Position numbers and translations under genes: made by a program. The notes under the pieces were generated by a model. It ran no database searches. It saw only the letters and a list, made by a program, of their open reading frames with translations, and was not told the origin of the DNA. DNA of 64,000 bases from Panax quinquefolius (lineage: Eukaryota; Streptophyta; Magnoliopsida; Apiales; Araliaceae), in NCBI GenBank assembly GCA_020205615.1, contig CM035153.1, positions 100,895,735-100,959,734 on the forward strand, given 5' to 3'. Below, in pieces: positions 22,424-34,961 of this stretch; within the stretch, counting starts at the first letter, position 1, and every line of letters begins with the position of its first letter.

Positions 22424-24182
22424 TAAAATCTAATAAAAACAAAAACTTTATAAAAGTATTCTGTTTTATATAAAAAGATTTTACTATGCAAACACTATGC
22501 GAACACTATGCAAACACTATGCATAATAAAATATAATATATTCTATTTATAATCTAATAAAACAAATAATTTTATAAAAGTATTACATTTTTATATAAAA
22601 AGATTTTACTATCTGAAATACTATGCGAGCCTTTATGCAAATACTATGCATAATAAAATATATTATATTCTATTTATAATCAAATAAAACAAAACTTTAT
22701 AAAAAAGTATTCTATTTTATATAAAAAGTTTTTTGTTTTATTACATTTATAATAATAATAAAAAAAATTCATCATCATTATTATAATTCACACTATTAAT
22801 CGACCAGGTCGTTCACGGAAAAGAGGGGGCTTTCCAATAAGGATTTCTCCCTATTGGCGCACAATTAGGTGACCAAACCTCTCCTTGACAGAACTTCTAG
22901 ACATCATCAATATTGCAAATAATAATATTAATAACTTTGTCGTCTCAATTATTGATTTACTAATATATAAAATATTGACAATAATTGAATCAAATAACTT
23001 GAGATCTTACGCAAAGCAATTATTGTAGCAATAATTGAACAAAACCGAGTGACTTCTCACGTAAGCATCAATAATCAATCAGGTATTGCTACTATGCAAC
23101 CACGCCAGTATTCGCACTACTTTTAACACCGGGTGTTTCAATAGTTAAGTAAAACTTCCGCCATTATTTTCATAAAATATTTTTGTTATTTTCACAATCC
23201 GACAATAATTTCGTTGTGGGGTCCACCAATGATTGTGCCGTCGTACAAATATTCCCCGACAAAAAGAATATTCCCCGACCAATCGAATATTATATAACCA
23301 CTTGCTTACTTTGCAAAATTTATAAATATTAACCACAACTATAATATTATCTCAAATCCGCACCATAATATTCAAAAAAATATATATTTCGAGAAAATAA
23401 ATCTTTATTCATAAAATCTGGGGTCTCACAGATATTACCAGAATAGTGGATTGTCATATATGAGGTTTTAGATTCCTCAAGTTTTATTATTCACTTCTAA
23501 AGTTTTGGAATATGAATAATAATTTTATGCGATAAATAATGATAACTTGAATGAATAATGAATTATTAGTTTGTTTTTATGTTATTTGAGATAAATATAT
23601 TTTGGTGTTGATCTCTACTTTTAATAGAATTTAAATTATTTATAGTAAGGTATTGATTTGATTCTTACGTAAGAAGTCACTATGTATTTCATTCAATAAT
23701 TATCACAGTAGTTATTGCACAGTGATTCATATTATTGTTTCTTAATTACGTAAGAAGTCACTCAGTCTTTCATTCAATAATTGTCACAATAGTTATTGTA
23801 CAGTGACTCATATTATTTGATATGATATAATTAAATCAGTTGGCAGTATTGTGAGTCTATGTTAATAATCATGAATAACAGTTGAAAGATTGAAGATGTG
23901 TAAATAATTGATGAATAAAAGGTGTTGATTAAAGATAAGTATGATATACAGACGTTTGTTCAATTATTTTCTTTTTACAAAAGTAAATTGGCACGACTTG
24001 CCGACACTCTACTTTTTCTAAAGTAGTACGGACCACAACTCTATTATTGAATAAATTTTGTTAAAACGTGTACAAGTTAGTTTAATTTTCTCCGTGGGAC
24101 CATAAATTCCACTACCATTATAATATACCTCATTTGGTTATTTTGTCAAAGCAGGTGTGCTAGTTGTTTACTAAGTTTTCAG

Positions 24183-24190
24183 TATAAATA
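24183..24190 (+). promoter_or_regulatory. TATA box of element C 5' LTR
   Basis: TATAAATA followed by AGTTGCTCGGTTGAGTAACT and an AC-rich likely start region. The 3' LTR copy is at 28831-28838. Confidence 0.58.
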
Positions 24191-24690
24191 AGTTGCTCGG
24201 TTGAGTAACTAAACACACACCATCAGTACACTAAAAAATTTTATTTCAATATTCTGAGTATAATATTGTGAGTATTTCTATTGAGTATAATGTTACTCCA
24301 AGTGTAGATAAGGAATGCAAGCATTGTTTAAGTTGATCAATTTCACAAAAAGCATAATCAAGTCATATGCTAAGGTAAGGGATATCATTATTGTGGTAAG
24401 AGGGTATCATTTTTATGGTAAAAGGAATATCATTTTCTTTCATACTCCATGTTATGGTAAGATATTATTATTCGTTTATTCAGTTTATCATTAAATGGTG
24501 GAAAGTCCTGAAAGGATTAGAATATCCTTAATAGTTTGTGATTCATCTATTATTATGTTATCAATTTGAACTTTGGATAATTAAGTTGAAAATCACTAAG
24601 ATCTATGTTATCTTATTATTCTGATGATTTATGTTTATTCATTATATATATCATTGTCATCATTCTCATGCTTATATTGTGTTGAAAGTC

Positions 24691-24915
24691 ATCTATGGCC
24701 AGTAATGCATAGATGGACTTGGTATGATTATGACCAGGGATTATTCGGTATAATCATGACCGTAATGTTACAAATGATGTGGTAAAAGTCATCTTTGGCC
24801 CGTAGTGCATAGATGGGCTTGGTATGATTATGATCAGGGATTATTCGGTATAATCATGACCTTAATTGAAAACACGAATATCCTTGGCCCGTAGTGCATC
24901 GATAATTCGTGTTCG
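24691..24915 (+). repeat. Alternating hairpin repeats in element C 5' LTR
   Basis: Hairpin type 1: ATCTATG/CATAGAT at 24691-24714, and a mismatched ATCTTTG/CATAGAT at 24791-24814, both with GCCCGTAGTG-like loops. Type 2, between them: ATGATTATGACC paired with GGTATAATCAT. A third at about 24875-24910 pairs CGAATATC with GATAATTCG around the same loop. The 3' LTR repeats the set at 29345-29575. Confidence 0.82.
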
Positions 24916-25864
24916 TGATACTATTAAGCTGAGTCCTAGCATAATTGGTTTTATAGTTGTATATTTTTGACTTGTAGTGCAAAGATGGACTATTGGTTAT
25001 TGGTTTTACAGTTGTATGAACTGTTGATTTACCTGATTATAAATATGAATTGTGAATTTAATTATAATCTGTGGTCGTTCAGGTGAAGATATGTGATGAG
25101 AGTTCTCTTTGTCTTGGGTATAACAAAGAACTATTGATGAGTATTACAGGAATGAAATATTAATGATAAACTTTTATTCTAGAGGAGATAGTAGACATTA
25201 TGTTCTACTTGAATCTTCTAATGGATTATTGATTCCGCTGCTATTATGGTTGAAAACTTTTATCTTCTACCACATGTTCTAAATATATGAATTATTATTG
25301 ATGAAGGCTATTGATAATTTAATTATCTTAAGTCATGATATTCTTTACTGGGCTATTTGTGCTCACCCTTTTACTTCACCACCCCTTTCAGGTAATAAAA
25401 GTGTAGTTGGGACTAGCAGAGAGAACATGGGTATAAAGTGGTGATACGAATTAGTCACAAGCATAATCAAATTATGAAATGGTGTGGCATAATAAATGTA
25501 CTGAGAATTTAAAATGTGTGTGACATATTTTATACTTCATTTAATATTTAATTTTGGTGAACAATAATAGGGTGAGGCGAACTCGAATTTGGAAGCGTCA
25601 AAAATGTAGTCCATTAGAATGAGAAGGACAAAAATCTTCTCGTGTTCCTTTGGGGACTTAAAATATTTGCTGTTGTACTTTAGATGCCATTGTAATAATT
25701 TGAGTATGAATATTTTCATATTATATACGTAACAATATTTGTATTGAAACTCACAACATATGTACTGTCGTATTTTGCACGACAACTGTATAAATGAAGT
25801 TGTCAGTAGTGTATTTTCTGGCGTCCCAAGATGGGTGATGTATACCTATTTTGGGGGCGTCACA

Positions 25865-26194
25865 TTTGGTATCAAAGCTTAGGGATATGATCCCTGGTTC
25901 AGATGTGAGACTAGAACTAGGAGGGGAGAGACGGGTAATTCCTTCGCTAGTATGACCTACCTAAGTTTATTTGTTACTTAATTGGTCGGTCAGAGTATGG
26001 GGATAATATGTGGCATGTCAATTAACCCTTGTTTTGAAACTATATTCTAGAATGATATATGAAATACAGGAATTGAGCAATGGATGAACCATGAAACAAA
26101 GGGTGTAGCCTGTGAGCTAGAATTTGAAATTCTCATCTCTTCGAACTACCAGGTACGTAAATTTTGAGGGTGAAATTTCATAAGGTGGGGTGAT
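25865..26194 (+). other. Interior of element C: primer site, leader, polypurine tract only
   Basis: Begins TTTGGTATCAAAGCTTAGGG, a Met tRNA-type primer site, then a leader like those of A, B and G (GGAGGGGAGAGACGGG, ATTAACCCTTGTTTTG). It ends with the 3' tail seen in other elements (TGAAATTTCATAAGGTGGGG), whose purine run is the plus-strand primer. There is no gag, protease or RT, so any movement would need proteins from relatives. Confidence 0.88.
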
Positions 26195-29100
26195 TGTAAA
26201 ACCCCGACTTTTATAAAATAAAAGTCTAATTTAATTTATGATTATTATTCTAAAATTTTAAAATGTTAAATTGATAAATGGTCAAACGGACAATTAAATG
26301 GATAAGTGAGTAAATAAAATAGAAGGAATTAAATTTTTTGAAATGGTGGGACATGAGATGTTGGCTAAATAATTTTAGTAATGGGAACACCATCATTTGT
26401 ACTCATCATAATTTCCTACACTCCCTTCCGTAGCCCATGTACAGAAAAAGAAAAGAGAGAGTGAGTAATTGGGAATGAGATGGGGTGGGAACATGTGGGG
26501 AGAGGGAAGGAAGAAATGAAAGAAAAAGGAAGGAGAAAAGAGGGGGGAAGGGACAAAAGAGGATACCCCCATTTTTCCACTCACGGGAATGAGGAGAATA
26601 AGAGAGAGAGAGGGAAGGAATTATTTCTTCATTCACACCCTCTTCACTCCCAAATCAGCAGAAAGAAATAAAGAGAGGAGAGAAATAGAGAGAATCAGAA
26701 GAAGAAGAAAAAAAAAAAGGTATTTCTAAAAATCTTTGATTTATTCTTAGATTTATGAATTTTTTTTGAGTACATATTTATGTATGTATTGAATGATTTA
26801 AACTTGCAAAAACATGAATTAAATGAGAGAAATCAAGAAATCAAGTGAAAAACGAAATCTGGAAATTTTCATGAAAAGTTAGTTTACTACTTGATTTTGT
26901 AAAATCCATAACTCTTTGTGTACAATGAGTTAGGAGATGATCCATATATCAAAAGAAAGCCCCAGAAGTAAACTAAACGCGGAAATTTGAATCACTCAAA
27001 AATTCTTTGTGAATTTTCAATGGTGACTATTTGAGTGAAACTGGTACGAAGGACTCATAGTCCAAAAAATCAGTGTTCTTGACCTCTATTGCGTGAATTA
27101 TAATTTTCAATCCGCTGTTGGATCGTTATAATTTTTGGATATGTTATACATATATAAGTTGAGTATATGTCCACAAATTTTGAACCGTTAGAGATTAACG
27201 TATAATTTGTTATGAATTTCGTGAGGTGACTGATTCATAATTTTTGTAGCAGAATTTTCGGTAGGCCTTTCTCTCTATGTTAGAATTGGATTTTGGGAAA
27301 ACTTTCTTCTACAAAGTTGTAGAGAATTAGATTTTACATGGAAAGGGCATAAGATCCTTATTTTTCTGATAAAAGGATAATTATTATGAATTCTTGAAAT
27401 TTACGAATATTAGAGTTTATAATTAAATTATTAGAAAATTTATTTGGGTTGAGATATTTTTACATAATTCTTATAATATCAGTTTAGAGTTTCGTAAATT
27501 TTGATGAATTATTGAAAAGTAGAAGTAATTATTATGTTTTTAAACTATTTATAGATAGTTTGAAAATAGAAGAAATTCATAGAAAATTCTATGAATGATG
27601 AAAAATTATGAAAGTTGGTGAAAAATCTTATAATATTATTGTATTATTTACGGACAGTTTTGGAAAATTATTAAACAACATAAATATTTATTGTATTTTT
27701 AAACTGTTTATGGTTTGTTTAAAAAAATAGAGGAAATTCATAGGAAATTCTATGAATGGTGGAAAATTATGAATTTTTTTTGAAAAATATTATAATAATA
27801 TAAGATTAATATTTATGATGTTTTAAAGATATAAAAGTATGTGGAGTTAGTATTTTTATTTTGAAGCTATTAAATGATAGTTTTTATAAATAGAAATAAT
27901 TATAGAAAATTGTTGGATAATCCAAAAAAAATCGAAAATTGTTTAGAAAATTCAGAATCATATTTTTTAAATATTTTAGAAGTGTTAATAAGCTCATGAG
28001 GTGTCGGAATGTAAATGCACTAGTAACGAATGAGTTATGATAAGAACACAAATAATATTTTTGTTAAAGTAAAAATGGTGATAATACCAGAATAGTGGAT
28101 TGTCATATATGAGGTTTTAGATTCCTCAAGTTTTATTATTCACTTCTAATGTTTTGGAATATGAATAATAATTTTATGCGATAAATAATGATAACTTGAA
28201 TGAATAATGAATTATTAGTTTGTTTATATGTTATTTGAGATAAATATGTTTTGGTGTTGATCCCTACTTTTAATAGAATTTAAATTATTTATAGTAAGGT
28301 ATTGATTTGATTCTTACGTAAGAAGTCACTATGTATTTCATTCAATAATTATCACAGTAGTTATTGCACAGTGATTCATATTATTGTTTCTTAATTACGT
28401 AAGAAGTCACTCAGTCTTTCATTCAATAATTGTCACAATAGTTATTGTACAGTGACTCATATTATTTGATATGATATAATTAAACCAGTTGGCAGTATTG
28501 TGAGTCTATGTTAATAATCATGAATAATAGTTGAAGGATTTAAGATGTGTAAATAATTGATGAATAAAAGGTGTTGGTTAAAGATAAGTATGATATACAG
28601 ACGTTTGTTCAATTATTTTCTTTTTACAAAAGTAAATTGGCAGGACTTGCCGACACTCTACTTTATCTAAAGTAGTATGGGCCACAACTCTATTATTGAA
28701 TAAATTTTGTTAAAACGTGTACAAGTGGTTTAATTTTCTCTGTGGGACCATAAATTCCACTACCATTATAATATACCTCATTTGGTTATTTTGTCAAAGC
28801 AGGTGTGCTAGTTATTTACTAAGTTTTCAGTATAAATAAGTTGCTCGGTTGAGTAACTAAACACACACCATCACTACACTAAAAATATAGAATTCTTTTA
28901 CTTCAATATTCTGAGTATAATATTGTGAGTATTTCTATTGAGTATAATGTTACTCCAAGTGTAGATAAGGAATGCAAGCATTGTTTAAGTTGATCAATTT
29001 CACAGAAAGCAGAATCAAGTCATATGCTAAGGTAAGGGATATCATTATTGTGGTAAGAGGGTATCATTTTTATGGTAAAAGGAATATCATTTTCTTTCAT

Positions 29101-30465
29101 ACTCCATGTTATGGTAAGATATTATTCGTTTATTTAGTTTATCATTAAATGGTGGAAAGTCCTGAAAGGATTAGAATATCCTTAATAGTTTGTGATTCAT
29201 CTATTATTATGTTATCAATTTGGACTCTGGATAATTAAGTTGAAAATCACTAAGATCTATGTTATCTTATTATTCTGATGATTTATGTTTATTCATTATA
29301 TATATCATTGTCATCATTCTCATGCTTATATTGTGTTGAAAGTCATCTATGACCAGTAATGCATAGATGGACTTGGTATGATTATGACCAGAGATTATTC
29401 GGTATAATCATGACCGTAATGTTACAAATGATGTGGTAAAAATCATCTTTGGCCCGAAGTGCATAGATGTACTTGGTATGATTATGACCAGGGATTATTC
29501 GGTGTAATCATGACCTTAATTGAAAACACGAATATCCTTGGCCCGTAGTGCATCGATAATTCGTGGTCGTGATACTATTAAGCTGAGTCTCAACATTATT
29601 GATTTTACAGTTGTATATCTTTGGCCTGTAGTGCAAAGGTGGACTGTTAGTTATTGGTTTTACAGTTGTATGAACTATTGATTTACCTGATTATTAATAT
29701 GAATTATAAATTTAATTATAATCGGTGGTGGTTCAGGTGAAGACAGGTGATGAGAGTTCTCTTTGTCTTGGGTATAACAAAGAACTATTGATGAGTATTA
29801 CAGGAATGAAATATTAATGATGGACTTTTATTCTAGAGGAGATAGTAGACATTATGTTCTACTTGACTCTTCTAATGGATTATTGATTCCGCTGCTATTA
29901 TGGTTGAAAAATTTTATCTTCTACCACATGTTCTAAATATATGAATTATTATTGATGAAGGCTATTGATAATTTAATTATCTTAAGTCATGATATTCTTT
30001 ACTGGGCTATTTGTGCTCACCCTTTACTTCACCACCCCTTTCAGGTAATAAAAGTGTAGTTGGGACTAGCAGAGAGAATATGGGTATAAAGTGGTGATAC
30101 GAATTAGTCACAAGCATAATCAAATTATGAAATGGTGTGGCATAATAACTGTACTGAGAATTTAAAATGTGTGTGACATATTTTATACGTCATTTAATAT
30201 TTAATTTTGGTGAACAATAATAGGGTGAGGCAAACTCGAATTTGGAAGCGTCAAAAATGCAGTCCATTAGAATGAGAAGGACAAAAATTTTCTCGTGTTC
30301 CTTTGGGGACTTAAAATATTTGATGTTGTACTTTAGATGGCATTGTAATAATTTGAGTATGAATATTGTCGTATTTTGCACGACAGATGTATAAATGAAG
30401 TTGTCAGTAGTGTATTTTCTGGCGACCCAAGATGGGTGATGTATACCTATTTTGGGGGCGTCACA
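26195..30465 (+). repeat. Element C 3' LTR
   Basis: Uninterrupted 4.27 kb LTR. It supplies the unfilled site for element B (28075-28090) and confirms the length of the broken 5' LTR. It contains a purine-rich U3 (26430-26720), TATA box (28831-28838), hairpin set (29345-29575) and the terminal GGGGGCGTCACA. Confidence 0.94.
28831..28838 (+). promoter_or_regulatory. TATA box of element C 3' LTR
   Basis: TATAAATA in the same context as 24183-24190; could drive read-out into the right flank. Confidence 0.5.
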
Positions 30466-30470
30466 CATTC

Positions 30471-31889
30471 AAATTCAAATGCCTCTCACATGTATATATG
30501 AAAAAAACGCTATAAATGAAAAAACAAAGTCTCATGAACGGATAAATCCCACTAGAAAGGTAAAATGCATAAATGGATCCCCTTTACTACTCTCACCTCT
30601 AAATCATATTCCAAAGGATCAGTAGGACTTTTTAGGGTTGTAATGCAAGGCTTAGGGAAAGGGTTATGAAACGAAAGGGCATATAAGGAATTCAACGATC
30701 TAAGAAATATGTTGAGATATAAAATTATCACTAGGGCTTAATTCAACTTCATTTGAGCTTTTCTTCAATTCAAATTTTTTTTCACATCCCCTTTCCGTGC
30801 AATTTTTTTCTTTTATTTGATCTTTAAAGAAGATTTCATCACTTTTCTTTTCTTGTCTTTTTTTTTCCAACCTCACTTTTCACTATTGCCCATACGAGAA
30901 ACAATCTCAACACATTCTTAGATAAAAGGGTAGGCCATAAATATGGTTTACACTCTAAATTAGAGTAGGGTAAAGATATTGGGCTACCAAAGAAAGACTA
31001 TATATAAGGCTCAAAAAGGTGACTAGCGTACAAATTTAAAGGTGGGATTAGGCTCATATGTCAGCTATCAAAGATGGCCTAAGTCACTTCCTAAGGTCTA
31101 GAGTTCTTTAGTTCAAGCAATATTAGGAATCCTTCAAAAGAAATTACATTTCATGGACGTACCTTTCTAGTGTTCAATCAAAGCAAAGAATAATAAGAAT
31201 ACTCAACAAATTACGCTTTTCAAAAAAAAAACTTAGAGTTGATGTAAAAACCCTCAAATAGAATGATTGGCTCAAATCTCACAGGTTATTTAGTCTTCGC
31301 ATTTATGTTTATCAAGAAATTTTAAGTTATACTCACTCATCCATCTAGTCATGCATTAGTTGTCTTATGTAATCAAATAAAATGAGGATTAGAGATCATA
31401 AAATTTTCTCTTAATAATGATAGTATAAGAACTAAGCATGCACATGTAAAGAATTAAGACGAATGTGTCATCGTTATTGCATCAGCTAGACAAAGGGAAA
31501 CTCAATACCAGCTCAAGAACTATTGCATAAATTATTTAATTTTTTATTTTATTTTATTTTTTAAGAAAATAAAATAATTTGATCATATCCTAACAAAGTA
31601 TGTGAAGTGCATGGACTAATAAGGCAAATAAATAAATCCCACCCCCAACTTAAAACTTACATTGTCCGTAATGTATAAAGACAAGTAAATAAGTAAATGA
31701 AGGATATCACCTGAATATGAATGTATGCCTCATATGGATAGCTCAGTAAATTCCAGATTTAAAGCTCAAAGAGATAATCCTACACTTTTGTTAGAAATAG
31801 AACAAAGAAAAGCAAAAATAATAAATCCAAATATACAATAATATACATGAATCATGGCCTCAAAAAAAAAAATCAATCCCGATAAACGG
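30471..31889 (-). other. Athila-like 3' non-coding remnant
   Basis: No convincing ORF. Several phrases match the usual look of the long Athila gypsy 3' region read on the minus strand: a G-run block (31637-31675, CCCACCCCCAACTTAAAACT on plus), AAGGCTCAAAAAGGTGACTA near 31009 and a region around TATCAAAGATGGCCTAAG at 31067. It continues the 4212-4602 flank across element C. The assignment is from memory of the family, without a search. Confidence 0.45.
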
Positions 31890-33372
31890 GATCCTCCAGT
31901 TGAATACTACAGAGTAAGGAATATTATCTTCGTTCAATATTCGTTGAAATATTATTTTCGTTCAACAGTTGTAAGGGATATTATTTTTTGTTCAATATTC
32001 GTATGAAATAATATTTTCTTCCATACTCTGTAGTATGTAAGTAATATTATTTTATTTCGTATTCCTAATTCTACACTCATTTTATTAAAGTATTGCTTCT
32101 ATACTCTGTGAAATTAGTAGAATATCCTTGAAATTTGCGCTTCATCTAATATCGTTTCACAAGGATACTTTTCTGAACATTCTTGATTTTTAAGCTTTTC
32201 ATGCCGGAATACTATTCACGGGGTACTATTCATAAAGTACTATTCACAGGGTGCTATTCCTGAAGTACTATTCACAAGGTATTATTCACCCGGTACTATT
32301 CACCCGGGGTACTATTCATGACCAAAATTGATTTCTTTTTAGTCCAAATCATTTTTGATACAATATTATTCTTGAATTTTACTCCACAAAGCAGTATCAT
32401 GTTGACAATTTGGACATTATTAAATTTTGGATAAATTAAATTATAAATCTTTAAAATTTATCATTGCTCTCATTTAATTGAATTCTTATATCATTGTCAT
32501 CATCCTCATGCTTATATTGTAATGAAAATCATCTTTGGTCGTAGTGTATAGATGGACTGTTGATTGGTATGATTATGACCAGAAATTATTCGGTATAATC
32601 ATGACCTGTAATGTAAAAAATAATGTGGTAAAAGTTATCTTTGGCCTGTAGTGCATAGATGGACTGTTAATTAGTATGATTATAACCAGGAATTATTCGA
32701 TATAATCATGACCATTAGTGAAAATACGAATATCCTTGGCCCGTAGTACATGAATAATTCGTGGTTGTGATACTAATAAATATTCTCGACCCGTAGTGCA
32801 TGGATAATTCAGTGATGAGGATTATTTATTGAGCTAAGTCTCAGCGATAAAATTGATAATAAATTTTTAAATCATAGAAGATAGTAGATATCATACTCTG
32901 CTCGACTCTTCTAATGGATTGGTTGTTTCGCTGCAGTTGTTGATCTAAAACTTGTTGTCTTTTGTATTCTATCAGTTGTTATACTGTTAAAGGCTAAGAA
33001 TAATTTATTATACATTATCTTAGTCATAATATTTCTTACTGAGCTAGTTGAACTCACCCTTTTCTTTCACTGTTTTCTTCAGGAAATGAGAATATAGCTG
33101 AGACTAGTCGGGGAATGGATTGACGGTTGAGATGATTGTCTTAGTAGTCCTCACTATTCTATTAAATAGTGTGATAATAATTGTAATGAGATTGAATTTG
33201 AGTTTGGATATTGTCTAGAAGATAATATTCGTGTTAAAACTCTCAAATTTATGTTTTATGTCGTATTTTACGACAACAGGTTGTATAATTAAGTTGTAGT
33301 TGTATTTTGTACCAATGTATTCGATTTAATTCGAGAATGAGTGATGATATAACCTATTTCAAAGGCGTCACA
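31890..33372 (+). repeat. 5'-truncated gypsy LTR fragment
   Basis: The right end is LTR-like (GGCGTCACA at 33364-33372) and the order of landmarks matches the other LTRs: GAGTAAGGAATATTAT repeats, six or seven TACTATTCACGG-type repeats (32209-32325), hairpins with GGCCCGTAGT loops (32521-32810), a GAGCTAGTTGAACTCACCC block (33040). The U3 part and TATA region are missing. No clear target duplication, so it may come from illegitimate recombination. Close to, but distinct from, families A and C. Confidence 0.78.
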
Positions 33373-34526
33373 ATCCAACCTTATTTTTTTATCAACAAAA
33401 ATATGCATTCAATAGAAAAAATTATTTTTAACGCGAAGACACTAAATTAGTAGAATAAATTGGCATGAATATGTGCAATGGAATCAATCAATTATACTCA
33501 TCCTTAACCCTAGAAAATAATCTAGCCTAACATGCTTGAAATTGAAACACAAAACATAATAAAATAATACATAAATAATTAAATAAACAGAGTTCTTACT
33601 TGAATGTACTAATTAATTGGAAAAAGAAATGAATTCAATTTATCCATGTATTGATGCTGCTCCTTTAATAAATTGCTAAAATCTCACTACTTAAATACAA
33701 AGAAAAATAAAAATAAAAGAAATAATAGAATATTGCTCCCTCCTTTCTTTCTAACGTGAAGAAACAAAAATAAAATTAAAAAAAAAAACCAACTTAACTC
33801 CCCTTTCCAAAGTCAGCTTCTCTCTTTTTTCTTTCCAACGAGAAAAGGAGTCTTTATTCTTATCTCTTGCTGTTCCGTGTTTTAATTTTTTCTTTTTTTT
33901 TTTATTTTAAAAAAACAAAAAAGATTATCTTTTTTTTTTAAATCACTGCTTGGCTGCTCCTGATTTCTCTCCTTAATTCTCGCATGCTCCTTATTTTCTA
34001 AATTAATTAGATTGTATTGATTTTGTTCATTATTGTGCACCTGATTACATAATAAATAAATAATTATAACTAAAATAGAATTAATATAAAATTGGACTAA
34101 TAAATTTATTTTAAGAGAAAATAAACATATAAATAATATGATTATCACAAGACATTGATGGTTTGGGTGCATACGAAACCAACGAACTCTCGAAATGTGC
34201 TCATCAATAGTTGAGTTTGGTCGGCGAGGCTAACCGTCAAGTTAAAGCGTACCTCGTCACCAAACAAACCAAACGCTCCCGGCTTATGGTGGGTTAGCGT
34301 TAACACCATAAGCACGTGAATCCTCAACCGTAATACCCAAACACGTGGCATCTCTTTACTCCATTAAATACTACTCTTTGCTAACTCAAGGCCCACCTCT
34401 AATACTAGTACTACGTCTGCGGTATCTCAGACACGTGCTTTCCAAGCTCACGGCCATGCTTTACACTTATTTCCCCATCAAGTCTACACCAAATATCTAC
34501 AACTTCTACGAGTTTGACTACTGTAT
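33373..34526. other. AT-rich non-coding flank with a GC-richer segment
   Basis: 33373-34140 is AT-rich, with homopolymer runs and no ORF; it may still belong to the Athila-like remnant. 34140-34520 is richer in GC, matches nothing else in the window, and carries three CACGTG boxes. No exon can be supported. Confidence 0.4.
34313..34437. promoter_or_regulatory. Cluster of three CACGTG G-boxes
   Basis: Perfect CACGTG at 34313-34318, 34342-34347 and 34432-34437. In plants such boxes bind bZIP and bHLH factors. A weak TTAAATA lies at 34363. No downstream gene is recognisable because a MULE begins about 100 bp later, so this may be an orphan promoter piece or chance. Confidence 0.35.
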
Positions 34527-34535
34527 TTTGTTTTT

Positions 34536-34640
34536 GGCTTAAATATAATTTATTACCCTAAATTATATGTCATATTTCATTTCAGTGATCTATTTTTTAA
34601 TTTTGTTAATTAGATGATTAAACTATTAATTTTTTTTACT
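34536..34640 (+). repeat. Left terminal inverted repeat of the MULE
   Basis: Pairs with 35748-35851. Shared stretches, read inward from each end, are TTAAATAT, TTAAATTAT/CTAAATTAT, ATATTTCATTTC, TTTTTAATTTT/CTTTTAATTTT and GATGATTAAACTAT/ATGATTAAACTAT. Confidence 0.8.
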
Positions 34641-34961
34641 TTCATTCAATAGTCTGTCATATCAGAAATTACTGACGTGGCATGTTGACGTGGTCAATTA
34701 CTGTGTAATAAAAAAATATTATTAAACAATTTTTTAATATGTTTTTGAGTAAATAAGGGGTAAACATGTAAATGCATAAATATTACATCTTAACACTAAT
34801 ATCAATACCACTTAACTACTAATTTATTCAAATTGAATCATAAAATCAAAAATTCAAATATCCTTTTATTAAATCAAATTACCAAATCCAAAAATCTTTT
34901 AAAAAAACCAAATTACCAAACCCAAATATTTAATTCATTACACCAAACACAAAAATCTCAT

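Larger units (their letters stand above)
6514..23430 (-). mobile_element. Element B: Tekay/Del-like gypsy element, pol mostly deleted, inside C
   Basis: On the minus strand the LTRs start TGTGAGACCCC and end GGGGGCGTCACA. A perfect 5 bp TSD GATAT lies at 6509-6513 and 23431-23435, and the uninterrupted sequence is visible in C's 3' LTR. The interior is 18125-20505 (2.4 kb): primer site, gag, protease, a scrap of RT, the C-terminal part of RNase H, and integrase ends, so the RT and integrase cores are missing. Element A is inserted in its left LTR. It is non-autonomous, and gag carries frameshifts. Confidence 0.92.
20506..23430 (-). repeat. Element B 5' LTR
   Basis: Complete LTR of 2.93 kb on the minus strand, from TGTGAGACCCC (at 23430) to GGGGGCGTCACA (at 20506). 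It holds hairpin repeats (about 21025-21330), the ~70 bp array (21690-22105), a TATA box (22332-22339), a (TA)n run at 22387-22421 that is short in the other LTR, and phased GAATATTC repeats near 23250-23290. Confidence 0.92.
23431..25864 (+). repeat. Element C 5' LTR, second part
   Basis: Resumes with the duplicated GATAT and matches 28079-30465. It holds two tandem copies of a segment with ACGTAAGAAGTCACT (23665 and 23747), a TATA box (24183-24190), GGTAAGGG at 24375, alternating hairpins (24691-24915), the GGGCTATTTGTGCTCACCC block (25349) and the terminal GGGGGCGTCACA. Confidence 0.92.
4608..30465 (+). mobile_element. Element C: large-LTR gypsy derivative with 330 bp interior, host of a nested pair
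   Basis: Both LTRs start TGTAAAACCCC and end GGGGGCGTCACA. The element is bounded by a perfect 5 bp target duplication CATTC (4603-4607 and 30466-30470). Without the inserted element B the first LTR is about 4.33 kb and the second 4.27 kb, yet only 330 bp lie between them (25865-26194), holding a primer site and a polypurine tract but no gag or pol. It is a non-autonomous element (LARD-like) or an extreme internal deletion. The LTRs look clean: about 4 substitutions and no indel in a 250 bp stretch compared by eye. Element B (TSD GATAT) splits the first LTR at 6509-6513. Confidence 0.93.

Noticed and set aside
30190..30468. 92-codon minus-strand frame at the end of element C's LTR, also at 25537-25785
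   Set aside because: Antisense to the LTR, truncated in the sister copy, no domain.
31890..33372. A complete solo LTR
   Set aside because: U3 and TATA region are missing and no convincing 5 bp duplication flanks it; it is a truncated fragment.
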